Shown here: positions 11,073 to 19,123 of the stretch, one piece after another
Layout of the letters: every line of letters begins with the position of its first letter
Numbering within the stretch: position 1 is the stretch's first letter
Assembly (NCBI GenBank): GCA_963833955.1
Contig: CAWHZY010000011.1
Location: forward strand, 62,001 to 126,000
Reading direction: 5' to 3'
Length of the DNA: 64,000 bases
Origin: Roseiarcus sp963833955
Lineage (GTDB): Bacteria > Pseudomonadota > Alphaproteobacteria > Rhizobiales > Beijerinckiaceae
The notes under the pieces: generated by a model
What the model was told of the DNA's origin: nothing
Seen by the model: only the letters and a program-made list of their open reading frames with translations
The model's database searches: none
Program-made: the position numbers and the translations under genes

Positions 11073-11531
11073 TCAGGCCGAGCGGGCGGCTTGTTTGATC
11101 GCGGCGCGGATGCGCACGTAGGTGCCGCACCGGCAAATGTTTCCAGCCATGGCCGCGTCGATGTCGGAATCCTTCGGGTCAGGCGTCCTCGCCAGCAAAG
11201 CGGCGGCGGACATGATCTGGCCGGACTGGCAATAGCCGCATTGCACGACCTCGAGGTCCAGCCACGCCTTCTGGATCTTGCGTCCCGCCTCTGTTGCGGC
11301 AATTCCCTCGATGGTGGTGATCTTCCGGTCGCCGATCGAGCCGACCGGCGTGAGACACGAGCGGACCGGTTCCCCATCGATCTGCACGGTGCACGCGCCG
11401 CATTGCGCGATGCCGCAACCGAACTTCGTGCCCGTCATGCCCAGAACGTCGCGCAACACCCAAAGGAGCGGCGTGTCGCTTTCGACATCGACCGTGCGAT
11501 CGGCGCCATTGACTGTGATCGTGATGGCCAC
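11073..11531 (-). CDS. (2Fe-2S)-binding subunit of the molybdenum hydroxylase (IorA-like)
   Basis: This small electron-transfer subunit of 152 residues is read from a GTG at 11531 preceded by GACGGAGGGAGTT, a strong ribosome site; upstream in-frame codons lack one. The N-terminal plant-type ferredoxin domain carries GCGIAQCGACTVQIDG, and the C-terminal helical domain carries CGYCQSGQIM and NICRCGTY, together supplying the eight cysteines for two 2Fe-2S clusters. It passes electrons from the molybdenum centre of the following gene product to the cytochrome. The next gene starts 14 bp after its stop. It has no Tat signal, as expected if it is exported together with the large subunit. Confidence 0.9.
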   Translation of the reverse strand: MAITITVNGADRTVDVESDTPLLWVLRDVLGMTGTKFGCGIAQCGACTVQIDGEPVRSCLTPVGSIGDRKITTIEGIAATEAGRKIQKAWLDLEVVQCGYCQSGQIMSAAALLARTPDPKDSDIDAAMAGNICRCGTYVRIRAAIKQAARSA

Positions 11532-11901
11532 AACTCCCTCCGTCCTATCCGCGTAACCTATGCTCGCCAATGCCCCGAGCGCCGCCGTCCTCCCCCACAC
11601 CCTGGCCGACCTTCCCGACGATCTGCGTCTCAGAGATATGTTCGGTCGTCGAGAACGGGAAGGGACACCACTTCCACGACTTGGTCGGGTGCGATGCGCT
11701 TGTCCGCGGGAGCCGCCGCCCCTCGGGCGATCCGCGCGCCTGTTCCGTTAGGGGCCCTCAAAGGCGCGTCCCGGAGCGACCGCCCCACTTCCCAGCCGAT
11801 CGAGCAAGCCCGAATTTTTCGACAGGAAACGGAACCGGTGATGAGACATTTCGTTTGGTTGTTGGTATGCGCATAGTCTGGGCTTCGTCGCCGAGGGAGA
11901 G
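11532..11901. other. Intergenic region upstream of the molybdenum hydroxylase operon
   Basis: About 370 bp divergent to the oxidoreductase operon. Several short frames overlap here, none with recognisable content. I see no convincing promoter or regulatory repeat. Confidence 0.35.
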
Positions 11902-12135
11902 ATGCTGCGCCAGATCGTGGTTGAGGCTGAAACGCTTGGCAATTCGCGGACAATGTTTCGTCTGCGCATCGACGCAAACGTGATCGCGGAAGGCTTAACG
12001 GCGGCGCAGGCTCACTTGCTCGTCGGTGAGATTCTCGACCGCTTCACGCTGCCTAAGCATGATGACCGGCCCACCGCGCGTTCCGCCCCGTCCCGGTGGA
12101 AAGGTTTCGGCGTGAACAGCGGGAATGTCCCATAG
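11902..12135 (+). CDS. Small hypothetical protein (77 aa)
   Basis: I do not recognise this protein. The ATG is preceded by CGAGGGAGAG, a good ribosome site at close spacing. The first 55 residues look like a compact alpha/beta fold (VVEAETL, FRLRIDANVIAEGL, AAQAHLLVGEILDRFTL); the tail is basic and low-complexity. It has no signal peptide or membrane segment. It sits alone in an otherwise empty 755-bp gap, so it may be a genuine short gene or chance. Confidence 0.35.
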   Translation: MLRQIVVEAETLGNSRTMFRLRIDANVIAEGLTAAQAHLLVGEILDRFTLPKHDDRPTARSAPSRWKGFGVNSGNVP

Positions 12136-12286
12136 CGGGTCGACACGCGGCGCGAGCCTCGTCGTCGCTCATGGAACTCGTAAGGAAGCTCGCCTTGCGA
12201 TGTCGCCGCCGTTCTTATAACGGGGGTCCGGTGAAGCGAGCGGCGTCCTGCTCTGCACACATCCCTTCCCTCATCGTGAAAGCCGA

Positions 12287-13357
12287 ATGACTTCAGGAAT
12301 CCTGAACCGCCGCCTGACCAGCCCGAAGGATCTCGTCGAAGCGGGGCTGGCTGAGCCGGTGCGGCTCCCGGCGCTCGAGGCCATCGCCGCCCTTTATGCA
12401 ATCGGGCTTACGCCGGCGCTCGCCGCCCTCGTCCGGCCCGAAGACCCGAGCGATCCGATCGCGCGCCAGTTCGTGCCCGACCCGCGTGAGCTCATCCGCG
12501 ATCCCGCCGAGCGCGACGATCCGATCGGCGACGACGCCAGGAGTCCGGTCAAGGGGCTGGTGCATCGTTATCCGGATCGGGTCTTGATCAAGCTGGTCGC
12601 GGTCTGCGCGGTCTATTGCCGCTTCTGCTTCCGCCGGGAGCGGGTGGGCCCCGGCTCGGGGGCGCTCGGCGGGGCCGAGTTCGCGGCGGCGGTCGACTAC
12701 GTGCGCGCCGATGAAGGGATCTGGGAGGTCATACTGACCGGCGGCGATCCGTTGACCCTGTCGCCCCGCCGCATCGCCGAGGTGACCAAGGCGTTCGCGG
12801 CAATCGACCACGTCAAAGTGCTGCGCTGGCATACGCGCCTGCCAGTCGCCGCGCCGGGGCAAGTGACCAGAGCGATGGCGCGCGCGCTCGTAGCCGAAGG
12901 CAAGACGACGGTGGTGGCGGTGCACGCAAACCATGCGCGCGAATTGACCGAAGGCGCACGCTCGGCCTGTCGCCGCCTGGCGGCCGAAGGCGCGATGCTG
13001 GTCAGCCAGAGCGTGCTTTTGAAGGGCGTCAACGACGATCCGGAAACGCTCATCGACCTCATGCGGGCCTTCGTCGAGGCGCGGGTGAAGCCTTACTACC
13101 TGCATCACGGCGACCTCGCGCCCGGCACGGCGCACTGGCGCGTGCCGATCGCCAAGGGGCAGGAACTGATGCGGCTCTTGCGCGCCCGCCTCTCGGGGCT
13201 GGCGATGCCGACCTACATGCTCGATATCCCGGGTGGCCATGGCAAAGCGCCGATCGGGCCGCAATGGATCCATTGCGGCGAGGGTGGAGAGCACCTGGTC
13301 ACGGACCCGCAGGGAATCCGACATGCTTACGCCGATCGGATGGGGGCGGACAGCTAG
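12287..13357 (+). CDS. Lysine 2,3-aminomutase-like radical SAM protein (KamA/EpmB family)
   Basis: This radical SAM enzyme carries the CX3CX2C cluster motif at Cys107, Cys111 and Cys114 (CAVYCRFCF), preceded by the KGLVHRYPDRVLIK segment characteristic of the KamA/EpmB group, with the SAM-binding strand VILTGGDPLTLS. At 356 residues it lacks the long C-terminal extension of clostridial lysine aminomutases, so it resembles EpmB, which isomerises lysine for attachment to elongation factor P. The KPYYLHHGDLAPGTAHWR segment also fits. Neither efp nor an epmA/GenX-like ligase gene is adjacent, so the EF-P role is inferred from family only. The ATG at 12287 lacks a strong ribosome site. Confidence 0.8.
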   Translation: MTSGILNRRLTSPKDLVEAGLAEPVRLPALEAIAALYAIGLTPALAALVRPEDPSDPIARQFVPDPRELIRDPAERDDPIGDDARSPVKGLVHRYPDRVLIKLVAVCAVYCRFCFRRERVGPGSGALGGAEFAAAVDYVRADEGIWEVILTGGDPLTLSPRRIAEVTKAFAAIDHVKVLRWHTRLPVAAPGQVTRAMARALVAEGKTTVVAVHANHARELTEGARSACRRLAAEGAMLVSQSVLLKGVNDDPETLIDLMRAFVEARVKPYYLHHGDLAPGTAHWRVPIAKGQELMRLLRARLSGLAMPTYMLDIPGGHGKAPIGPQWIHCGEGGEHLVTDPQGIRHAYADRMGADS

Positions 13358-13692
13358 CGTCCGGGTCGATCCATTTGGATTTTCTTGGCGCCCGCCCGTT
13401 TCTCTACGAAAACCCCCTTTTTGGGTGTTGGATTTCCTTGGATTTCCTCGTCCGAATCGAGCCTTTTCAATGGGTTACGCGGAATAAATCCACAAAAGTT
13501 TTTCGCGTCGCTTTTTTCCGTGAAGTTCGAAAGCGCCGGGCGGACGCCCGCCGTCGAGGTCATGCGGAAGCGCAGAATTGCTCATGAGCCGAGCGTAAAG
13601 CTATTTCTGCTTTTCTGCAAGAAATTGTCGTCGACCGTTCCCTGGGCAGCCTCAATCCTAACCGAACCGCGCGGAGCTCAGCGCGCCGGCCC
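13358..13692. other. Intergenic region, nothing recognised
   Basis: This 335-bp stretch between the aminomutase-like gene and the convergent small membrane protein has T-rich runs (for example near 13495-13515) but no clear hairpin plus U-tract, and no supported gene. Confidence 0.35.
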
Positions 13693-13902
13693 TCACGGGC
13701 CGACGAACTGCAGCAGCGCCGGGTCGTTGCCTTCGGAGACGCTCTCCGACACGCTGCTCGCGACAAGGGGATAGAGGACGACGAACCCCGCGGCATAGAT
13801 CAGCAAGGCCGCCAACAGCAGGAACGTCTTAACGGTCCTCCGGCTGGGAGCCACGTTTGGATAAGCAGCGCCGAACTGGGTCGGATTCTCGAAACGGCTC
13901 AC
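13693..13902 (-). CDS. Small single-span membrane protein (69 aa), hypothetical
   Basis: The gene starts with GTG at 13902, preceded by GAGAGGAGATTTGTC, a strong ribosome site that supports a real gene. The protein has a polar N-terminus with Pro and Arg (PNVAPSRRT), one hydrophobic helix of about 22 residues (FLLLAALLIYAAGFVVLYPLV) and a short acidic tail ending QFVGP. The topology is probably N-in. I do not recognise the family. It stands alone, with more than 500 bp of apparently empty DNA upstream. Confidence 0.55.
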   Translation of the reverse strand: MSRFENPTQFGAAYPNVAPSRRTVKTFLLLAALLIYAAGFVVLYPLVASSVSESVSEGNDPALLQFVGP

Positions 13903-14422
13903 GACAAATCTCCTCTCGGGCTCTTTCCTCTTGGAACTGGCGAACGTCCCAAGGCCGAGGCTGGAAACGCCCGTGCGGGGCGTCTGCCGCTCCTCGGACC
14001 AAGGAACGACGTCTCGGCAATGCGTTTTGATAAACCTGCGAGCTCGGCGGCGCCGTGACGCGGCTCACAGATCAGATTTGCGGGTGGCGAGAAGCGCTGA
14101 CGAGCGATGGTTTGGGTCGCCGCGAAGCCAGTGTGCGATTCTGCGCGTGACCGAAGTTTTTCAAGCTCTTAGGCTCATTTTTCTGCAACTCGAGCACAAG
14201 GTGCGCGTCGGGCAGAAATAGCATATTTAGTGTGTTATTAATCGATACTGGGCCATCCTTCCTCCGCCTTCGGCCTGTCCGCGCCTCGTCAAACGCAGAC
14301 CCAAACGACTGTCCTGCCGCGGCGCCCGCCAGAACGCGATGCGAAACTGACTCGCAAATGGCGCCGCAAGAGATTGATGTCGCTCGATCCGGACTCGCGA
14401 CCGGCGCTCGGCCGCGGCCGAA
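13903..14422. other. Intergenic region, nothing recognised
   Basis: This 520-bp stretch lies between two minus-strand small genes. It includes an AT-rich patch near 14210-14245 (ATATTTAGTGTGTTATTAAT) that could house a promoter, but I cannot define one. The short frames have no conserved features. Confidence 0.35.
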
Positions 14423-14803
14423 TCAGAGCCCGCTGCCCTCGTGGTTGATTTTGGCGGTCGCCACGTCGTCCATCATGCCGAGAAGCGTCTGAGGGACCGG
14501 CATTGGCGTGCAGGCCTTGTCGCCGTCGATGAAGAAAACGAGGCCGCCGGAATCGCCATCGACCTTGGCCAGCGCCGCCTTATCGCCATAGGGGAGACCG
14601 GGAGGCGTCAGCGGGTTCATGGCGTAGATGCCGCGCAGGAACTGCCACTGCTCCGGCGTCAATTGGATCCATTTGCCGTTGTGCGCTTCGATCGCCTTCT
14701 TCGGCACAGAGATGTCGATGCAAACCCCGGCTTCAGCCGCAAGGGCGTATTGAGGCGCGATCGCCAGAAGGGCGGCGAGCGCCAGTGAAGGCTTATTCAA
14801 CAT
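14423..14803 (-). CDS. Secreted hypothetical protein with signal peptide
   Basis: The ATG at 14803 directly follows GGAGGTCCTC, a near-perfect ribosome site, and gives a 126-residue product. Residues 1-22 form a classic signal peptide (NKPSLALAALLAIAPQYALA) with cleavage before AEAGVC. The mature part contains two Cys (near CIDISVP and KACTPMPVP) that may form a disulfide, and a PLTPPGLPYGD segment. I do not recognise the family; periplasmic or secreted location is the only functional inference. Confidence 0.7.
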   Translation of the reverse strand: MLNKPSLALAALLAIAPQYALAAEAGVCIDISVPKKAIEAHNGKWIQLTPEQWQFLRGIYAMNPLTPPGLPYGDKAALAKVDGDSGGLVFFIDGDKACTPMPVPQTLLGMMDDVATAKINHEGSGL

Positions 14804-15053
14804 GAGGACCTCCTTATCCGGACGCCCCCGCGGGTTGCTTTCCTCCTGACGAACCTTTCGAATCGTCCTTGCGCCGATTGACGCGTCACCGAAGCTCAAA
14901 CCCTGGCACAACAAGCTTAATCAAGAATTATGCCAAGGCCAGCCGCGCTTCTCGTTCGGGTATGATGTAGGTCGCCTGTTCCGCAAATACGACAGGCCTC
15001 TCGGAATTGTGAGGGCGCGCCGGCTTGCATGACTTCGCGCGGAACCGCGGTCT

Positions 15054-15983
15054 CTAAGACCCAACACTTGCGCCGATGCGCTTGATTTCCCATTCGAGCG
15101 CGATCCCGCTCGTCTCGAGGACCCGGCGCCGAACCTCCTCGCCAAGCGCTTCGAGATCGGCGGCGGTCGCGGACCCAAGATTGATGAGAAAGTTGCAATG
15201 CAGGGTCGACACCTGAGCCCCGCCCACGCGCAAACCCCGGCATCCGGCTTTGTCGATCAATTCCCAGGCCTTCAGTCCTGGCGGGTTCTTGAATGTCGAG
15301 CCGCCGGTCTTCTCGCGGATCGGTTGCGAGGCTTCGCGCGCGCGGGTGATGCGCTCCATCTCGGCTTCGATCGCCTTGGGCTCGCCGGGGCGGCCCTGAA
15401 ACATTGCGCCGGTGAACACGACGTCGTCGGGCGCCGAGCTATGGCGATAGGAAAAGCCCATCGCCGCGTTGGAAAAGACGCGCCTGGCGCCAGTCCGGTC
15501 GAGCCCATGCGCTTCGATGAGCACGTCCTTGATCTCGCCCCCATGCGCGCCGGCGTTCATGACCAGAGCGCCGCCGATCGAGCCGGGCACGCCGCGCAGG
15601 AACGCCAGGCCATCGACGCCCGCTATCGCGGCGGCCTTGGCGACGTAAAGGTCCGGCGTCGCGGCCCCGACCACGATGCGGGAGCCATCCGTGACCTCGA
15701 CCGCGCCGAAGGCCCGGCCGCCGAGCCGGATGACGAGCCCGGCTATGCCGCCGTCGCGCACGATGAGGTTCGAGCCGAGACCGATCGTCGTGACGGGGAT
15801 CTCGTGCGGGAGGACAGAGAGAACGTAGGCGAGATCGTCCTCGTCCGCCGGAGAAAAAAGGGCCTCGGCTGGACCCCCGACCCGAAACCAGGTCGTGCCC
15901 GCCACGGGAGCGTCGGCTGTAAGGCGTCCCCGCAGCTTGGGCGCCCGCGCCTTAACCTCGTCGACCAGGCCGGGAAAAGGCAT
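15054..15983 (-). CDS. murB: UDP-N-acetylmuramate dehydrogenase MurB
   Basis: MurB reduces UDP-GlcNAc-enolpyruvate to UDP-MurNAc in the cytoplasm using FAD and NADPH. The protein of about 309 residues starts at 15983 (MPFPGLVDEV). The FAD-binding part shows TTWFRVGGPAEALF, GLGSNLIVRDGGI and RGVPGSIGGALVMNAGAHGGEI; the substrate domain ends with GGSTFKNPPG, whose Ser is the usual proton donor, and KAGCRGLRVGGAQVS. It follows murC after 10 bp on the same strand, the usual alphaproteobacterial order. The next gene is not ddl/ftsQ/ftsA/ftsZ, as would be expected in this lineage, so the division-wall cluster is broken here. Confidence 0.93.
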   Translation of the reverse strand: MPFPGLVDEVKARAPKLRGRLTADAPVAGTTWFRVGGPAEALFSPADEDDLAYVLSVLPHEIPVTTIGLGSNLIVRDGGIAGLVIRLGGRAFGAVEVTDGSRIVVGAATPDLYVAKAAAIAGVDGLAFLRGVPGSIGGALVMNAGAHGGEIKDVLIEAHGLDRTGARRVFSNAAMGFSYRHSSAPDDVVFTGAMFQGRPGEPKAIEAEMERITRAREASQPIREKTGGSTFKNPPGLKAWELIDKAGCRGLRVGGAQVSTLHCNFLINLGSATAADLEALGEEVRRRVLETSGIALEWEIKRIGASVGS

Positions 15984-15993
15984 CGGCGAAGCG

Positions 15994-17404
15994 TCAGGCC
16001 TTGTCGAGCGCGGCGAGTTCGCCGGGCAGCGCATAGGCCCATTGCGTGATCGACCCGGCGCCGAGGCAGATGACATAGTCGCCCGGCTTCGCCAGCGAAT
16101 GCACCATGCCCGCCAGTTTCTCGGGCGAGGGCAGCATCAGTGCATGGCGGTGGCCGTGGGCGGCGATCGCAGTCGCCAGCGCGGCCTTGTCGACGCCTTC
16201 GATCGGCGCTTCGCCTGCGGCATAGACATCGGCGACGATGACGGTGTCGGCGTCGTTGAAGCAGGTCGCGAAGGCGTCGAACAGGGAGGCGAGCCGAGTG
16301 AAGCGATGCGGCTGCACGACCGCGATCACCTTGGCCTCGGTCGCCGCCCGCGCGGCTCTCAGGACCGCGGCGATTTCGACCGGATGGTGGCCGTAATCGT
16401 CATAGATCGTGACGCCATTCCATGTCCCAGTGCGGGTGAAACGCCGGCGAACGCCGCCAAATCCGGCGATCGCCTTGCGGATGACGTCGATCGGCGCGCC
16501 AAGCTCGTGCGCGACCGCAATCGCGGCCGTGGCGTTGAGGGCGTTGTGGCGGCCGGGCATTGGCAGCGCGAGATCATCGATGAAGGTGGCGCGGCCCGTC
16601 GCCCGATCGCGGATCAGCGACCGAAAATCGCGTGACGCCGCCGGCAAGGTTGACGTCCATCAGGCGCACATCGGCCTGCGGATTCTCGCCATAGGTGAGA
16701 ATGCGGCGGTCTTCGACCTGGCCGACCAGTTCCTGCACGGTCGGATGATCGAGGCACATGACCGCGAAGCCATAGAACGGCAGGTTTCCGATCAGCGCCA
16801 GAAAGGCGTCCTTGATGGCGTCGAAGGTCTTGAAGTGGTCGAGGTGCTCGGGATCGATGTTGGTGACGACGGCGATGTCGGCGGGGAGCTTGAGGAACGT
16901 GCCGTCGCTCTCGTCGGCCTCGACCACCATCCAGTCGCCGGCCCCGAGCCGCGCGTTGGTGCCATAGGCGTTGATGATGCCGCCGTTGATCACCGTCGGA
17001 TCAAGCCCGGCGGCGTCGAGCAGCGTCGCCACCAGCGAAGTCGTCGTGGTCTTGCCATGCGTGCCGGCCACGGCCACGCATTGTTTCAGCCGCATCAGCT
17101 CGGCCAGCATCTCGGCCCGGCGAACGACGGGAATGCGCCGCGCCCGCGCTTCGACCACTTCGGGATTATCGCGCTTCACGGCGGACGAAATGACGACCAC
17201 CGCCGCACCGCCGAGATTGGCCTTGTCATGGCCGACGAAGACGGTCGCGCCCTGCTCGCGCAGGCGCTTGACGTTGGCGTTGTCGCTCAGGTCCGAGCCC
17301 TGAACCTGATGGCCAAGGTTGAGCAGGACCTCGGCGATGCCCGACATGCCAATGCCGCCGATGCCGACGAAGTGGATGGGGCCGATCTGGTTCGGCAGTT
17401 TCAT
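15994..17404 (-). CDS. murC: UDP-N-acetylmuramate--L-alanine ligase MurC (frameshifted)
   Basis: MurC adds L-Ala to UDP-MurNAc, the first step in stem-peptide building. The N-terminal Rossmann part reads HFVGIGGIGMSGIAEVL, the P-loop is AGTHGKTTTTSL, and VVEADESDGTFL and NIDPEHLDHF follow; these span 17404 to about 16620. The C-terminal domain resumes one frame over with LALPMPGRHNALNATAAIAV, YDDYGHHPVEI and VVQPHRFTR, ending at 15994. A single extra G near 16618 explains the break: RFSV then LIRDRATGRAT once it is removed. murC is essential in walled bacteria, so this shift is almost certainly a sequence error. Total length after repair is about 469 residues, normal for MurC. murB follows after 10 bp. 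Confidence 0.9.
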
Positions 17405-18382
17405 GCTTGAATTTTCCCCGCGCGGCCACACGACCACTCTGACGACCGCTTCTTTGGAAAGTCAGGACGGATCGTTGCTGAGTTACACTATTTGTTGTCG
17501 TCGAGGGCCGTCATATGATATTGAGCACCGCCTCGACGCCTTATGCGAATGCATCGCATTGGGGTTGTGTCTCAAAATCCGCCTGATATTTTCCGATAAA
17601 CAAAGAAATGTGCCTCGCCGCAGGAGATCGTGAAGGATTCAACAAACCCCATTGCGTGCCAGTATCTTGATCAATAACGTCAGTTTGCCATGTTACTGAT
17701 GTCGTGTACCCACCCTTCATGTCCACCAACTGAACGAGCAATCTTATGCCAAGCCTCTGATCTAGACGAGAGCGGGGAGGGACATTTCAGCTCTTATCTG
17801 ACAGATACGCCCGTTCCCCTACACGAAATCGACGCCCAACAGTCAGTGCCCCATGTGTCCGTTCCGAATGGCTCGCATGTATAATCGAGCATGACACGTC
17901 CTTCGAAGCCGCATCGACCTTGATTCTCATAGATCGCTTCGGCTCTCGATGGAGGGTCATCCTTAACTAAATGCTTGCATTGTGACTCTGATATATTGCG
18001 TTCAAGTAGTCTAATAATCTTTCTGCTTCGTTCGAGGGTCATCCGTAACCAAATGCTTGCAACTGTGGCCCTCTACAATTGCCTTAAAGTAAATATTGGT
18101 CGGATGGCTTTCGTCTGCCTTGTATATCTTTATGTTGACTGCTTCGTTCATTACGGCCGAGGGAACCTGATTTTGATCGATTCAGAGGAACCCTTGCGGC
18201 GCACGCAACAAACTCGAAGGTAGAAAAAGAAAGGGCCGGTATGGTGGTGAACAGAAGGGTTCGGTTAACGGGAAGGGTCATTTCGCTGGGGCGCTTCATC
18301 AAATCTATATCCAGTGAGCGTTCTGCGATAATTCGTAAACTTGTTGATTTGGCGAACGCGCAGATGGCGCGGCCGCACAGGC
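17405..18382. other. AT-rich island without a supportable gene
   Basis: Nearly 1 kb whose base composition falls to around 40-50% G+C in several lines, against about 65% on either side. The short frames (minus 17541-17741 and 17794-18042; plus 17690-17884 and 17975-18223) do not connect into a recognisable protein and use codons unlike the neighbours. It contains a 33-bp imperfect direct repeat (17952 and 18034). It looks like acquired or decayed DNA. Confidence 0.5.
17952..18067. repeat. Pair of imperfect 33-bp direct repeats, 82 bp apart
   Basis: The first copy (17952-17984) begins GAGGGTCATCCTTAACTAAA and continues TGCTTGCATTGTG; the second (18034-18067) differs at about four positions. 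Both are preceded by a GCTTCG-like stretch. They lie within the AT-rich island; the function is unknown. Confidence 0.6.
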
Positions 18383-19110
18383 TCACAGGGTCGAGCGGTC
18401 AATGGCCCTGTCCGCTTCCGCGATGCTCTCCGGCCGCCCGACATGCACCCAAAGGCCATCGAGACGAACGCCATAAAGCCGGCCCTTGGCGGCGGCGGCG
18501 TGAAAGAACGGGGCGAGGCGGAATGCGTCTGCTTTCTCCCTCTGCGAACAGCTGCGGCTTGACGATCCCGACGCCGGTATAGACGAAAGGCGCGACGTGG
18601 CGCGGCTCGCGCGGCTGAAGGCGTCCGTCATGAGTCATGACGAAATCGCCGGGCCAGTCGACGCCGACCGCGCCGGCGCCAGCGGCGACCAACAGCAGGA
18701 TGTCCATCGTCTCCGGCATCGAAACTCCGGGCCAGGCGCGCGATATTCGAGCGCGGCCCCTCGATCCAGAAGGCGTCGGTGTTGCAGATCAGGAACGGAT
18801 CGTCGCCGACCAGCGGCAGCACGCGCTTGATCCCGCCGCCCTGATCGAGCAGCCTCGCACGCTCGTCCGAGATGACGATCTTCGGCGCCCGGCGCTTGGC
18901 GAGGTGCGCCTCGATCTGGTCGGCGAGCCAATGCACGTTGACGATCGCCCGCTCAACCCCGCTCTCCGCCAGGCGGTCGAGGCAATAATCGATGAGCGCC
19001 CGGCCATGAACCTCGACCAGCGGCTTGGGCAGCGTCTCGGTGATCGGCCGCATCCGCGTGCCCAGTCCGGCGGCGAACACCATGGCCGTCTTCGGAACAG
19101 GCGGGCTCAT
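18383..19110 (-). CDS. murU: N-acetylmuramate alpha-1-phosphate uridylyltransferase MurU-type nucleotidyltransferase (two frameshifts)
   Basis: This sugar-nucleotidyltransferase has the signature AMVFAAGLGTRMRPIT and PKPLVEVHGRALIDY, then ERARLLDQGGGIKRVLP and FLICNTDAFWIEG. Two one-base insertions split the rest: near 18715 (restoring FDAG-TMDILLLVAA) and near 18535 (GAAAGC for GAAGC, restoring ADAFRLAPFFHAA). The repaired product is about 242 residues and ends LWVHVGRPESIAEADRAI. Next to the AmgK-like kinase domain upstream it fits MurU, which converts MurNAc-1-phosphate to UDP-MurNAc in the cell-wall recycling route that bypasses de novo synthesis. A mannose-1-phosphate guanylyltransferase is the alternative, but the context favours MurU. 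Confidence 0.75.
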
Positions 19111-19123
19111 CAGGCCTCAGCGA

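Noticed and set aside
9688..11121. Long plus-strand open frame (477 codons) opposite the molybdopterin subunit gene
   Set aside because: Arg/Asp/His-rich shadow of a conserved minus-strand gene; no family motifs; no ribosome site. Typical of high-GC antisense frames.
17794..18042. 82-codon minus-strand frame in the AT-rich island as a gene
   Set aside because: Cys-rich but unrecognised, no ribosome site, and adjoining frames do not extend it; not supportable alone.
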